From Planctomycetia bacterium (lineage in GTDB: Bacteria; Planctomycetota; Planctomycetia; Gemmatales; Gemmataceae), in the NCBI GenBank assembly GCA_025356615.1, contig JANXSH010000307.1, forward strand, positions 1 through 6,546: a DNA stretch of 6,546 nucleotides. The letters run 5' to 3'. Made by a program: the position numbers and the translations under genes. Shown in pieces: positions 6,305 through 6,546 of the stretch. Positions within the stretch are counted from its first letter, which is position 1, and every line of letters starts with the position of its first letter. The notes beneath the pieces were generated by a model that did not search any database, was not told the origin of the DNA, and saw only the letters and a program-made list of their open reading frames with translations.

Positions 6305-6402
6305 TCGTCCTACCTCTCCGATAACGGGATTTCGTCGAGGTTCTTTGTAGGAGAGAGAGGTGAGGATGTCCCTCGTCACGACTCCGGGGGCGGGTATTGG
6401 GG
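6305..6402 (-). promoter_or_regulatory. Leader region of hom
   Basis: About 98 nt separate the 5S terminator from the hom start. Any promoter private to hom must lie here or upstream within the terminator. I see no clear -35/-10 pair and no threonine-codon-rich leader peptide. Confidence 0.3.
6313..6319 (-). promoter_or_regulatory. Ribosome-binding site of hom
   Basis: On the minus strand GGAGAGG lies 8 nt before ATG 6304, a good Shine-Dalgarno position. A second AGGA (6308-6311) is too close, at 3 nt. The site supports ATG 6304 over the upstream GTG at 6379. Confidence 0.6.
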
Positions 6403-6447
6403 TTAATAAAACGAAGAACCCCTCGTGAAATGAATCACGAGGGGTTC
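6403..6447 (-). terminator. Intrinsic terminator of the 5S rRNA transcript
   Basis: GAACCCCTCGTGA (6416-6428) and TCACGAGGGGTTC (6435-6447) form a perfect 13-bp stem with a 6-nt loop. Read on the minus strand the stem is followed by TTCGTTTTATTAA, a T-rich tail interrupted by one CG. It begins 3 nt past the 3' end of the 5S sequence, as expected for an rRNA operon terminator. Confidence 0.9.
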
Positions 6448-6450
6448 GAT

Positions 6451-6546
6451 GGACCCGGCAATAACCTACTCTCGCCCTCGACGGACTACCATCGGCCCTG
6501 GATGCTTAACGGCCGTGTTCGGAATGGGAACGGGTGTGACCATCCA
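6451..6546 (-). rRNA. rrf: 5S ribosomal RNA, 5' end beyond the window
   Basis: The reverse complement matches the conserved 5S core: CCCGTTCCCATTCCGAACAC (loop C region, about 6515-6534), then TTAAGC and GGGCCGATGGTAGT, and GAGAGTAGG near the 3' end, closing with GCCGGGTCC. About 96 nt are visible, so roughly 15-20 nt of the 5' end lie off the right edge. The 3' border near 6451 is set by the end of the closing helix strand and by the adjacent terminator. It probably ends an rRNA operon whose 23S gene would be to the right, but that is not visible. Confidence 0.95.

Noticed and set aside
6305..6379. Longer hom protein starting at GTG 6379
   Set aside because: The extra 25 residues do not resemble homoserine dehydrogenase N-termini, and GGAGAGG is placed correctly for ATG 6304.

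Overview
This is a GC-rich bacterial chromosomal window. The gene style suggests a planctomycete, perhaps a Gemmataceae-like lineage: a GC-rich third codon position, an ABC exporter with a long charged insertion after its first membrane helix, a GT39 enzyme with a 'SHEARA' acidic motif, and C-rich/G-rich palindromic repeats. That assignment is inference from pattern, since no taxonomic marker is complete here; the only one present is a partial 5S rRNA.

Layout. Positions 1-126 are a short C-rich leader with no convincing gene. Three plus-strand genes follow in overlapping, operon-like order. The first is an MsbA-type ABC exporter with fused permease and ATPase (127-2217). The second is a polytopic GT39/ArnT-like glycosyltransferase (2208-3935). 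The third is a divergent GT2-fold glycosyltransferase (3868-4710). A 69-codon ORF (4692-4901) looks like the 5' remnant of a hypothetical gene. A perfect hairpin (4960-4982) lies between it and the convergent minus-strand homoserine dehydrogenase gene hom (4988-6304). Upstream of hom on the same strand are an intrinsic terminator (6403-6447) and a 5S rRNA gene that runs off the right edge.

How the genes work together. The exporter, the membrane glycosyltransferase and the soluble GT2-like protein fit one job. The GT2 protein could charge a polyprenyl-phosphate carrier, the GT39 enzyme could transfer the sugar outside the membrane, and the exporter could flip a lipid or lipid-linked glycan. 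This is inferred from gene order and family, and no substrate can be read from the sequence. hom belongs to threonine/methionine biosynthesis and is an unrelated convergent neighbour.

The most unusual feature is a roughly 196-bp palindromic repeat element (2707-2902) inside the GT39 gene. It is translated in frame as about 64 extra low-complexity residues between two membrane helices, and it carries two near-identical four-run G-tract motifs on the coding strand. I see no CRISPR array, transposase, tRNA, or clearly new multi-gene system.
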